Shown piece after piece: positions 43,101-51,133 of a stretch of 64,000 bases of DNA. Source of the DNA: Deinococcus detaillensis (lineage in GTDB: Bacteria; Deinococcota; Deinococci; Deinococcales; Deinococcaceae). The stretch is taken from NCBI RefSeq assembly GCF_007280555.1, contig NZ_VKDB01000009.1:1-64000 (forward strand), written 5' to 3'. The notes under the pieces are model-generated. The model searched no databases. It had not been told where the DNA came from and was given only the letters and a program-made list of their open reading frames with translations. Numbering within the stretch: the first letter of the stretch is position 1; every line of letters starts with the position of its first letter. Both the position numbers and the translations under genes were made by a program.

Positions 43101-46100
43101 CCGGTGAAGTGACCACGGCTCCGTTCAGCACTGCGCCGCTGGGTGAGAAGGTCACCCGGCCCACACGCAGCCGCATGGGTGAGAAGGCGGGGAATTCGGT
43201 ATAGACGGTGGAGAGTACGTAGGGACTGTCGTTGGCGGTCTTTGGCTGGGCCGTAAAGCTGCCCGACAGCAGGTAGGCGGTGTCGCCGTCCATCTTGACC
43301 TTGAGGTCAGACGCCGTAATCGGTCGCAGCGCCACCGGGGTCAGCCCGACGACAAAGGGAGAGTCGGCAGCAACTTTCAAGAAGGGCGAGAAATGGTCAG
43401 GATTGAACGGCGGGCCAGTTTGCGGCTTGTTGGCTCCGGTGATCTCGAACCTGAACTGATCCTCACCCTCGCCGACCACCAGGAACTTGGGCAGGCCGGG
43501 TTCAGTCAGATTGACGGTCTGGAGACTGATCTGACCGGGAAAGGCGGCCTTGCTGTCGCCAGTGACGCCCAGCACCTCGACGCGCAGCAGGTAGCGCCCG
43601 CTCTTGCCGGTGGGCAGTTTCAGCGCAGCGCTGTTCTGGCCGACTTGCAGCGGCACTTGCCGGGTTTCCAGGGTTAGCGGCTGGCCGTCGGGCTGATCCT
43701 TCACGTTCAGCGGCGTCCAAGTCCAGCGTAAGTTCACGGTGCCGCTGCCGGTCACGTTGAGCAGAGCCACCGAATCGGCGGGCGTCCCGACCTGAAGCTC
43801 GGCAGGCGTGGGAGCAGGAATGGCCGCCTTGGCCTGGGGCCGCACCTCAGTGCCGAAATCTTCGATTCCCACGGCGGCGTCAATCACGGCGACGACCACC
43901 ACGGTTCGCTCGGCGGCCTGATCTGCTTTGAGCGTCAGCTTGACGGTGTAGACCCCGCTGACGGCGAAAATGTGCGGCACATCGGCGTCGGCCTTGACGC
44001 TCTGTTTGGGCGTGCCGTCACCGAAATCGAGGGTGTAGACGTACTGCGGATAACTCTGGATGTTGCCCACGTTGACGGTGCTGGGCGTTCCAGCACGGGC
44101 CGGGGTCACCGAGAGGGTGGGCAGCGGCACGCCAACCACCACGGGCAAAATTCCGAGCGGCTCACCCGTCTGGGCCAGACTGACCTTGACGATGAAGGTG
44201 GCGTCCTTGAGGTAGGCGTGTGTGCCCAGCGGTGAGTTACCATCCTTAACAGCGCCGCTTACATTGAGATTCTGAACGGTGCCGTCGCCCCAGTCGACTT
44301 TCAATGCCGTTCCGGTATTCAAATCGCCTACGCTGAGCGTCACCAGCTGATCCACCACCGGATTGGCCGGGTCAACAGCGAGGGCAACATTGCCGAGGGT
44401 CACCGTGATGGGCTGCACGCACGTCACACCCTGCGCTGATCCCTTGATAACGAAAGTGCCGACTTTGGCGTAGCTGTGCTGCTGGAGATTGGCCTTGGCC
44501 CCGTCGCCCGTGTTGGTCACGGCGCTGGACACTCCGGAAGTAGTGGTGCCGTCGCCCCAGTCGAGGCTGTAAGCCAGATTGGCGGGCAGGCCGTTCACCT
44601 TAATGCTCACCGGCTTCGAGAGGAGGGGTGAAACCGTCAGCACCTCCACTGAGCAGATAACGGGCAGTGCGGTCACGGTAACCGGCACAGGCGCAATACC
44701 GCTGACCGGTGCGCCGCCGCGTAGCAGGCGGACGATGTAAACTTCGGCTTTGCTGTAGCTGTGGCTCAGGCTGGCCGCCGCTGAAACCACCGAAGTGTCG
44801 CCCCAGTCGAGCTGATCGCCGGGCTGAAAGTCCGTGAGGGTTGCTGTGACCTGCTCCCCGACTTGCACGGCGTTGGGAGTAACGCTTAGGGTCGGTATGG
44901 GCAAGCTGACCACCACTGGCACCGGCGCAACTCCGACCACTGGTTGTCCGCTACGCAACAAGCGCACAGCAAATGTTCCAGCTCTGTTGTAGGAATGACT
45001 GAGACTGGCTGCCGCTTGAACGGTGGCGCTGTCGCCCCAGTCGAGCTGATCGCTCGGCTGAAGATTGGTCAGGGTCGCCGTGACTTTTTCGTCTATCTGC
45101 ACGGCATTGGGAGAGACACTCAGGTTCGGTATGGGCAAACTGACCACCACGGGCACAGGTGCAACACCCGCTACGGGTTGTCCACCGCGCAACAAACGCA
45201 CAGCAAATGTTCCAGCCTTGGTATAAGCGTGCTGAAGACTTGTTTCTGCTGGCACCACCGCGCCGTCACCCCAGTCGAGCTGATCGCCCGGCTGAAGATT
45301 GGTCAGGGTCGCCGTGACTTTCTCACCGGTCTGCACGGCATTGGGACTGACATTCAAGGTGGCCAGAGGCAAGCTGACCACCACCGGCACGGGCGCGGTG
45401 GCCGGATAGGGCCTGGCATTGGCGTCCAGCAGACGCGCTAGGAATGTTCCAGCCTTGCCGTAGGTATGGGTCAGGCTGCCCACTGCCGGAACCTTCGTGC
45501 CGTCACCCCAGTCGAGCTGATCGCCCGGCTGGAAGCCCGTCAGGGTCGCCGTGACTTTCTCGCCGGTCTGCACAGCGCTGGGAGAGACATTCAGCGTCGG
45601 AGTGGGCAGCGGGGCCGTGACCGTGACGATGGCGGGCGGCAGACCAGACAGAGGCGTGCCTGCTCTTAGCAGCCGTACGGTGAACACTCCAGCTTTGGCG
45701 TAGGCATGGTTTAGGCTTGGAGCCGCCGCAACCACCGCGCCATCGCCCCAGTCAAGCTGATCGCCGGTCTGGAGATTGGTCAGGAGCGCTGTTACATTTT
45801 CGCCGGTCTGTACAGCATTGGGTGAAACACTCAAGGTTGGGGTGGGCAAGCTGACCACCACTGGCACAGGTGCGACCTCGGAGTTGGGCTTCCCACCATA
45901 CAGCAGGCGCACGATAAACGTTCCCGCTTTGCCATACGCGTGCGTGAGGCTCGCGGCGGCGGCCACAACCGTGTCATCGCCCCAGTCCAGGGTGGAGGGG
46001 AGCGGGATGCTCGTACAGGGATTGCAGGTGGGCAGATTGCCAAGCGCCGCCGTGATTTTTTCGCCGACCAAAGCGGCAGTGGGTGACACGGTCAGGGTGG

Positions 46101-46950
46101 TAGTAGGGACTGGATCTGTGACCGTCACGGTCACCGGGGGAACATTGAGAACGCTCTCTTTTGCCAAGAGTTGCACCGTGAATGTTCCCGCTTTGCTATA
46201 GGCGTGGGTCAGGGTGGCTTCTGCCAGCACCTGCGTTCCATCGCCCCAATCCAAAACATACGTGGGAACAGATGTCGTTCCCGTACTCACTGGCAAAGAG
46301 ATGATCGCTGTCACTGCCTGGCCGGTCTGTACCGCCGTCGGCACCACCTTCAGAGTAATGATCGGCGCAGCAGTCACGGTGACGACAGCGGGTGGGACAG
46401 AGGGAATGGAACTCTGATTCCGGTCCGTTAAACGTATGGTGAAAGCTCCCGCCTTACTGTAGATATGGTTCAGGCTGGTCTCTGCCGAAACTGACATGCC
46501 GTCGCCCCAATCAAGGTGACTGCCAGGCACGATGTTGGTTAATGTTGCCGTGACCTTCTCGCCGACCTGCACGGCGCTGGGAGAGACGGCAAGTGTGGGA
46601 GCGGGAAGGCTAATGACCACCGGGATAGGTGCAACGGAAGTGACAGGGTTCCCATTGCGCAGCAGGCGCACCGTGAATGTTCCAGCCCTGCTGTAAACGT
46701 GCGTGAGACTCGCGGCAGCACCCACAACCGTGCCGTCACCCCAGTCCAGAAAATAAAAAGGACCGTCAACATTAGGAGGGACATAAGTCCCTGTCAGGGT
46801 AGCTGTGATTTTTTCGCCCACCAGAGCAGCAGTGGGAGAAACGCTCAATGTCGGGTTACCAAACGGAGACTGTGCTGAGGCCGGACTTCCCAGTCCCGTC
46901 AGACACAGCAGCGCTGCCAACAGGGCAAGCAGCCGGAAGATAAATTTCAT
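40114..46950 (-). CDS. Giant secreted protein with 12 PKD repeats
   Basis: A 2278-aa protein. The start at 46950 has GGGGAGGTTCTCT upstream and a clean signal peptide (MKFIFRLLALLAALLCLTGL...ASAQ); an in-frame ATG 45 bases earlier lacks this. Residues about 28-1010 hold 12 PKD-type beta-sandwich repeats of 75-95 aa, with the core LDWGDGT..., SL.H.Y.KAGTF.VRLL and a linker of the P.PTLSVSP.AVQ.GEKVTATL type; repeats 5-9 are the most alike. The remaining 1250 residues are beta-rich, with a Gly/Ala/Ser-rich C-terminal region (YGHVGLYAGASVSAHL, GGSISASVSLDANFQLGNGSN). No protease or glycosidase motif was found. Its gene lies 44 bp after a putative outer-membrane barrel gene. Confidence 0.88.
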   Translation of the reverse strand: MKFIFRLLALLAALLCLTGLGSPASAQSPFGNPTLSVSPTAALVGEKITATLTGTYVPPNVDGPFYFLDWGDGTVVGAAASLTHVYSRAGTFTVRLLRNGNPVTSVAPIPVVISLPAPTLAVSPSAVQVGEKVTATLTNIVPGSHLDWGDGMSVSAETSLNHIYSKAGAFTIRLTDRNQSSIPSVPPAVVTVTAAPIITLKVVPTAVQTGQAVTAIISLPVSTGTTSVPTYVLDWGDGTQVLAEATLTHAYSKAGTFTVQLLAKESVLNVPPVTVTVTDPVPTTTLTVSPTAALVGEKITAALGNLPTCNPCTSIPLPSTLDWGDDTVVAAAASLTHAYGKAGTFIVRLLYGGKPNSEVAPVPVVVSLPTPTLSVSPNAVQTGENVTALLTNLQTGDQLDWGDGAVVAAAPSLNHAYAKAGVFTVRLLRAGTPLSGLPPAIVTVTAPLPTPTLNVSPSAVQTGEKVTATLTGFQPGDQLDWGDGTKVPAVGSLTHTYGKAGTFLARLLDANARPYPATAPVPVVVSLPLATLNVSPNAVQTGEKVTATLTNLQPGDQLDWGDGAVVPAETSLQHAYTKAGTFAVRLLRGGQPVAGVAPVPVVVSLPIPNLSVSPNAVQIDEKVTATLTNLQPSDQLDWGDSATVQAAASLSHSYNRAGTFAVRLLRSGQPVVGVAPVPVVVSLPIPTLSVTPNAVQVGEQVTATLTDFQPGDQLDWGDTSVVSAAASLSHSYSKAEVYIVRLLRGGAPVSGIAPVPVTVTALPVICSVEVLTVSPLLSKPVSIKVNGLPANLAYSLDWGDGTTTSGVSSAVTNTGDGAKANLQQHSYAKVGTFVIKGSAQGVTCVQPITVTLGNVALAVDPANPVVDQLVTLSVGDLNTGTALKVDWGDGTVQNLNVSGAVKDGNSPLGTHAYLKDATFIVKVSLAQTGEPLGILPVVVGVPLPTLSVTPARAGTPSTVNVGNIQSYPQYVYTLDFGDGTPKQSVKADADVPHIFAVSGVYTVKLTLKADQAAERTVVVVAVIDAAVGIEDFGTEVRPQAKAAIPAPTPAELQVGTPADSVALLNVTGSGTVNLRWTWTPLNVKDQPDGQPLTLETRQVPLQVGQNSAALKLPTGKSGRYLLRVEVLGVTGDSKAAFPGQISLQTVNLTEPGLPKFLVVGEGEDQFRFEITGANKPQTGPPFNPDHFSPFLKVAADSPFVVGLTPVALRPITASDLKVKMDGDTAYLLSGSFTAQPKTANDSPYVLSTVYTEFPAFSPMRLRVGRVTFSPSGAVLNGAVVTSPDLEQVTVFKKPPNYTTPGVPGPKGPQEIMQGLINQIFDPAISLTLTPGGIPVATPVNNQRLGMLSTVYAQGQSKDGSVSDVSAPSPFLKYTQTGQLPTSTGAGIGYVTEKGRTILDQAASKGVYTGNGVGDLTFAAPIVPVVTAKTVEQLQEVLSSKQVDFLVFPELYLSNNGDVVSARIVGGKSVASFPSAAISKSALLDVLGGVLKLGDSGVSMDVFGMQTVYLDLSSSRSVEPDGYAANGSQGAAQNSSVSLSEAKRGLLAAVNPSVSSQAELLRTTYGGAPSAVLVPDVEPKWQGLLWLSNQLTIDTVYNKDATKGDSEEDVGKEQKLSVQLVKKVPVSYGTRGWNLDIEGPNGQVVPGSTRLSGGIPMDASEVVVVMVKTNLIRSLVTGAFGPLPFVGGGKLTGSWDMNPSGTGTVTLDKTGLTRAYGPDGSFTAKEVTGGFIPVNGREGFLSFTLLGSTFDLSRVGSGLKVNCSPLLIDGGLAQLSLSTCASIQGPSPTVAGTPLTLDSVTFKGGSPADGQMILSGSVALGNADENSNNITAPARFVLSADAQTYSLKLKVDDMAQQISSTTGNPIDITLKGSQTNLTGVGAQAFGAGPAGSASQEISFDSGTVGVSDKLSMQVKGLFGHKGSKSYWYLLATGKAADGIPLSIITIYQITGGLAYNMQWGKGQIYFSDLNKRPNDATGLHLAAGVVASFTGVDDATFHAAIVAELSGSPLKLSFGGDGYLLTGGINSAGGYFGGGHPQARFAATVNANGLFVDLCVGPAEVGDLRCSDLKPLSLAGGVVTVQGAASIELSKTSHIYIGTFRPKSQIGAAYCNPTDDAACAALYRTGRVSVTVDLAIIKSTIDGYVMTGILDGRAPSFVDPGSFGLAAGASIENIYHAGDSGSLLLCNYSWSFDARLFAAVDGAIVLLPNPYIYGHVGLYAGASVSAHLCVFGGSISASVSLDANFQLGNGSNVDGTAHVQIALPGLPDVDFKTHVHLGL

Positions 46951-46994
46951 AGAGAACCTCCCCACCACGGGCGGGCCGGACGCTGGCCCGCCCA

Positions 46995-48434
46995 TCAGAA
47001 GGTGAACCGCAGGCCCACGCCCGCCTGGTAAGAGTTGACGGTGCCGGGCCGGAAACGTAGGTTGCCCGACACCTGAAGCGGCGCTGACACCTTGTAGAGC
47101 GCCTGCACGCCGATGTCCCCCGTCCAGCGTTCGGTGCCGGAGGGGGCGTAATTCAGGTTGCTGTTCAGGCTCACGGTGAGTGGGTCACGGGTATAGCCGA
47201 CGGTGCCGCTCAGGCTGCCGCCTATTCCTAACCGCTGCGCTCCAGCAGCGTCTGGGAAAGGCGCGGCGTTGAGTGAGAGTTGCAGCTGGCTGTTCCAGGA
47301 GTCGCTGCTCAGGCTCAGGCCCAGGCTGGAGCGGTAGCTGGCCAGCCAGGCGGGCACCACTTGACCGCCCTGTGCGGTGACGCTCTGGCGCTGCCAGGTG
47401 GCTCCCGCACCCGCCTGAATGCTTAGCGCCTGGCCAGCCGGACGCGGCGGCGCGTAAGACAAGCTGGCGTTCAAGGTATGGGCAGGCGTCAGGCCGCCGC
47501 TGCCGGTATAGCCCACCTGCTCCGACCAGGGCGTGCCAGTCCGGCTGAGATTGACCCGCCAGGCCAGCGCCGCCGGGGTAGCGACACTGACGCCGAAAGC
47601 CGCCTTGCCCGCAACGGTCACGCCCACCTCGCCTGTCCAGTCCGGTAAGCGGGTGGTCGTGAGGCCGCTGTCGAGGGAGTAGCTGCCCGCACTGTCGAGC
47701 TTGGCCGCAGCCGATACTTTCTCGGTGGCGCTCAGGCTGGTGGTGCCGGAAGCATTCAGGCCGTAACGGGTGCTGGCCGGGACCACCTTACCCAGCGAGA
47801 GCCGCAACGTTTCGGTGTGGTCGGCGGTGGCCCCCAGCGTGACATTGCCGGGTCTCGGTCCCCCGAACTGCCCGGCCACCGATATTCTGGCCCGCGCCGC
47901 CAGATTGCGTGAGCTGAAGGTGGTGCTTCCTTCCACATCGGCGCTGACATTGGTCAGGGTGCCGCCCGTGCCCGCCGTCCAGGTCCAGGTCGGTGAAAAG
48001 GCCCCGCTGGCCGCCAGGTCGCCGCTCACCACCCGGTAAGTGGTATCCGACGAATCACCGTCGGCGTACACCAGCGTCGAAGTGATGCTGCGAAGCCCCC
48101 GCGTGGGCGCAGTGAAGCCCTGCTGCGCCAGCAAGACCGCCGTGCGTGACCCAGTGGTCAGGGTCCTTGAGGCGTCGTACTGGGTATAGAGCGTCCGCTG
48201 CCCTTGAGTGGAGGTCACGCTGAAGCTCTGGTGTTCTGGGCCGGCCCAACTGGCACTGGCTGAGAGTTGCCCGCCCAGCGCTTCACCGCTCCAGTCACCG
48301 TCGAAGCTCAGGCCATTCCAAAACGGCGTGGCGGGCAGAAAGTACCTCACCTGAAAGCTACCCTCGGCCCGCGCCGCACCGGCTAAAGCGCAGGCTAGAA
48401 ACAGGACAACTCTTCTCCGTCGCCAGGCCGTCAT
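46995..48434 (-). CDS. Putative outer-membrane beta-barrel protein
   Basis: A 479-aa protein with a signal peptide (WRRRRVVLFLACALAGAARAEG) and then almost entirely alternating hydrophilic/hydrophobic short strands rich in Gly, Ser and Thr (for example NVTLGATADHTETLRLSLGK, LSLSSDSWNSQLQLSLN). It ends in GLRFTF, a terminal aromatic residue as in outer-membrane barrels. No named family is recognised. It is the first gene of the operon with the PKD giant and FN3 protein, so it may export or anchor them; that is an inference. ATG 48434 is preferred to the upstream ATG 48461 because the signal peptide then has normal length. Confidence 0.7.
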   Translation of the reverse strand: MTAWRRRRVVLFLACALAGAARAEGSFQVRYFLPATPFWNGLSFDGDWSGEALGGQLSASASWAGPEHQSFSVTSTQGQRTLYTQYDASRTLTTGSRTAVLLAQQGFTAPTRGLRSITSTLVYADGDSSDTTYRVVSGDLAASGAFSPTWTWTAGTGGTLTNVSADVEGSTTFSSRNLAARARISVAGQFGGPRPGNVTLGATADHTETLRLSLGKVVPASTRYGLNASGTTSLSATEKVSAAAKLDSAGSYSLDSGLTTTRLPDWTGEVGVTVAGKAAFGVSVATPAALAWRVNLSRTGTPWSEQVGYTGSGGLTPAHTLNASLSYAPPRPAGQALSIQAGAGATWQRQSVTAQGGQVVPAWLASYRSSLGLSLSSDSWNSQLQLSLNAAPFPDAAGAQRLGIGGSLSGTVGYTRDPLTVSLNSNLNYAPSGTERWTGDIGVQALYKVSAPLQVSGNLRFRPGTVNSYQAGVGLRFTF

Positions 48435-48641
48435 GGTCCGCTCACCGCTGAATGTCCGCAAATCCCAGGCTGCTCCTGATCGCCGTTTTGCTGTGACGGC
48501 CTTCTAAGATGTCCACGCTCCGATTTCACATTCACCTCCGCACGGTGACCTTAAATGCAGGAGCGTGATATGAGCGTTGCAAACCGAGCGGGCGTCGAGC
48601 AAGGATGATCGCCGCGACCATGCGGCACAATAGACCCACCC

Positions 48642-50117
48642 ATGACCCGAACCATCGACATTGTCCAGAAGCTCTGGAACCTCTGCAACGACCTGCGCGA
48701 CGACGGCGTGACCTACCACCAATACGTCACCGAGCTGACCTACCTGCTGTTTCTCAAGATGGCCAAGGAGACCGGCCAGGAAGGTCAGTTGCCGGAAGGT
48801 CGGCGCTGGGATGACCTGAAAGCCAGAAGCGCCCCGGAGCGCCTCGACCACTACCGCCAGACGCTGCTCGACCTGGGCAAGCACACCGAGCCGCTGGTGC
48901 GGATGATCTACACCGACGCCAGCAGCTTTGTACGCAAGCCCGCCACCCTCAGCAAGCTGGTGACGGACATTGACGCGCTCGACTGGTACAGCGCCAAGGA
49001 AGAGGGGCTGGGCGACCTCTACGAAGGGTTGCTGGCCAAGAACGCCAACGAGAAGAAAAGTGGGGCCGGTCAGTACTTCACGCCCAGACCGCTGATCGAC
49101 GCCATTGTGGCCGTGATGCAGCCCAGCAGTGACGACGTGATTCAGGATCCGGCGGCAGGCACGGGCGGCTTCTTGATCGCTGCCGACCATTATGTCCGTG
49201 AGCACGAGGACGTTTATGGCTGGCCGGAAGCCAAGCAGCGCGAATACTTCGAGAGCACCTTTCACGGCATGGAGCTGGTGCCCGACACCCACCGCCTGGC
49301 GCTGATGAACTTGATGCTGCACGGTCTGGCCAACGACCCAGAGCGCAGCGGCATCCGGCTTGGCGATACCCTCAGCAACGATTACACCAAGCTCGGCAAG
49401 GCCAGCTTGATCCTGAGCAACCCGCCGTTCGGGACCAAGAAGGGCGGCGGCACACCCACCCGCGACGACCTGACGTTTGTGACTAGCAACAAGCAGTTCG
49501 CCTTCCTGCAACATATCTACCGCGCTCTGAAGGTGCATGGCCGCGCCGCCGTGATCCTGCCGGACAACGTGCTGTTCGAGAGCGGGATCGGCAAGCAGAT
49601 CCGGGCCGACTTGATGGACAAGTGCAGCTTGCACACCATCCTGCGGCTGCCCACCGGCATTTTCTACGCGCAGGGCGTCAAAACCAACGTGCTGTTCCTG
49701 ACGCGCACGCCCGGCGAGAAGGGTGGCACCAAGGAAGTCTGGGTGTACGACCTGCGGGCCAACATGCCGCAGTTCGGCAAGCGCACTCCGTTTACCCGCG
49801 ACTACTTCGCCGACTTCGAGGCGGCGTTCGGCGACGATCCCACCGGGGGGCCAGACGCCTTGGCCCAGCGGGTGGATACGGGCGAGGCAGGGCGCTTCCG
49901 CAAGTTCACCCGCGAGCAGATCAAAGAGCGCGGCGACAGCCTGGACATTTCGTGGCTCAAGGACGACAGCGCCGATCAAGGCGAGCTGCCCGAACCCGCT
50001 CAACTGGCCCAGGAAACGCTGACCGAACTGAGCGGCGCGATGGAAGAGCTGCGGGCCATTTTGCTGGAGCTGGGTGAGGATGAAACGGCGCTGGAGGAAG
50101 CCGGGGTGCTGTCTTGA
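48642..50117 (+). CDS. hsdM: Type I DNA methyltransferase M subunit
   Basis: A 491-aa N6-adenine methyltransferase: an HsdM N-terminal helical domain (KLWNLCNDLRDDGVTYHQYVTELTYLLFLKM), AGQYFTPRPLI, the SAM motif DPAAGTGGF near residue 168 and the catalytic NPPF near 259 (LSNPPFGTKKGGG). It works with the S subunit to methylate the target and with hsdR for restriction. Its TGA overlaps the next gene's TTG start by 4 bases. The 180-bp region upstream separates it from the divergent barrel gene. Confidence 0.95.
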   Translation: MTRTIDIVQKLWNLCNDLRDDGVTYHQYVTELTYLLFLKMAKETGQEGQLPEGRRWDDLKARSAPERLDHYRQTLLDLGKHTEPLVRMIYTDASSFVRKPATLSKLVTDIDALDWYSAKEEGLGDLYEGLLAKNANEKKSGAGQYFTPRPLIDAIVAVMQPSSDDVIQDPAAGTGGFLIAADHYVREHEDVYGWPEAKQREYFESTFHGMELVPDTHRLALMNLMLHGLANDPERSGIRLGDTLSNDYTKLGKASLILSNPPFGTKKGGGTPTRDDLTFVTSNKQFAFLQHIYRALKVHGRAAVILPDNVLFESGIGKQIRADLMDKCSLHTILRLPTGIFYAQGVKTNVLFLTRTPGEKGGTKEVWVYDLRANMPQFGKRTPFTRDYFADFEAAFGDDPTGGPDALAQRVDTGEAGRFRKFTREQIKERGDSLDISWLKDDSADQGELPEPAQLAQETLTELSGAMEELRAILLELGEDETALEEAGVLS

Positions 50118-51133
50118 CCCAGGCGGGCGGGGCGGCAGGTGAGGACGACTTTGCCCCCGTCCTGACGCTGATCCGGCAGGCGCAGTCCCGCGCCCTACAC
50201 AGCGTCAACCGCGAGTTGATCGGACTGTACTGGCAAATCGGCGAGCATCTTCAGCACAAGACCGAGGCGGACGGCTGGGGGCGCGGCACGGTCACGGCGC
50301 TGGCCGAGTGGATTGCGCGGCAGCAACCCGATTCGCGCGGTTTCTCGGCTTCCAACCTGTGGCGAATGCGGCAGTTTTACGAGACGTACCGCCAGCATCC
50401 GAAACTCGCGCCACTGGTGCGAGAACTGAGCTGGACGAACAACCTCACCATCCTGGGCCGGGCGGGCAGCGAGCAGGAGCGCGAATTTTACCTGCAAGCC
50501 GCCATTCGGGGCCGCTGGACCAAGCGTGAGTTGGAGAGGCAGATGGACGGCAGCTCGTATGCGCGTGCCCTGCTGAGTCCGGCGCAGCTCTCGCCCGTGT
50601 TGCAGGAACAGCAGCCCGCTGCCCCCGGCATCTTCAAGGACAGCTACCTGCTGGACTTTCTGAACCTGCCGCAGCCGCACAGCGAACAGGACTTGCAGCG
50701 CGGGCTGGTTAGCCACCTGAAAGACTTCCTGCTGGAGCTTGGCCCGGACTTCGCCTTTATGGGTGAGGAATACCGATTGCAAGTGGGCCAGCAGGACTTT
50801 TTCATTGACCTGCTGATGTACCACCGCCGTCTGCAAGCGCTGGTGGCCTTTGAGCTGAAGATCACGGCCTTTTCGCCCTCCATGATGGGTCAGCTCGACT
50901 TTTATCTGGAGGCGCTGGACCGGGATCACCGGCTGGCGCACGAGAATCCCAGCATTGGCGTGCTGCTGTCTCGCAGCGCCGACACGCAGGTGGTGGAGTA
51001 CGCCCTAGCCCGCAGCGCCAGCCCCGCGCTGGTGGCCCGCTACCTGACCGAGCTGCCCGACAAGACCCTGCTGGAAGCCAAACTGAGCGAGTTCTACGCC
51101 CTGGAAGAAGGAGACAAGCCCGATGACCACTGA
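50114..51133 (+). CDS. DUF1016/YhcG-type PD-(D/E)xK nuclease-domain protein
   Basis: A 339-aa protein. The N-terminal half is the DUF1016 DNA-binding region (VLTLIRQAQSRALHSVNRELIGLYWQIGEHL, WGRGTV, SRGFSASNLWRMRQFYETY, SWTNNLTILGR). The C-terminal half is the nuclease fold (FFIDLLMYHRRLQALVAFELKI, with Asp and Glu-x-Lys of the PD-(D/E)xK core). It lies between hsdM and hsdS, overlapping both (4 and 11 bp), so it is made with the modification enzyme. Such proteins often accompany type I systems; a DNA-processing or accessory restriction role is inferred. Confidence 0.92.
   Translation: MTQAGGAAGEDDFAPVLTLIRQAQSRALHSVNRELIGLYWQIGEHLQHKTEADGWGRGTVTALAEWIARQQPDSRGFSASNLWRMRQFYETYRQHPKLAPLVRELSWTNNLTILGRAGSEQEREFYLQAAIRGRWTKRELERQMDGSSYARALLSPAQLSPVLQEQQPAAPGIFKDSYLLDFLNLPQPHSEQDLQRGLVSHLKDFLLELGPDFAFMGEEYRLQVGQQDFFIDLLMYHRRLQALVAFELKITAFSPSMMGQLDFYLEALDRDHRLAHENPSIGVLLSRSADTQVVEYALARSASPALVARYLTELPDKTLLEAKLSEFYALEEGDKPDDH

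Noticed and set aside
40114..46950. Protease or glycosidase hidden in the PKD giant
   Set aside because: No catalytic triad, zinc-binding HExxH or glycosidase signature was found in the non-repeat half by eye.
48504..50003. 499-codon frame antisense to hsdM
   Set aside because: It mirrors the codon pattern of hsdM, whose methyltransferase motifs are unmistakable; the antisense protein is Val/Gln/His-rich without any family pattern.
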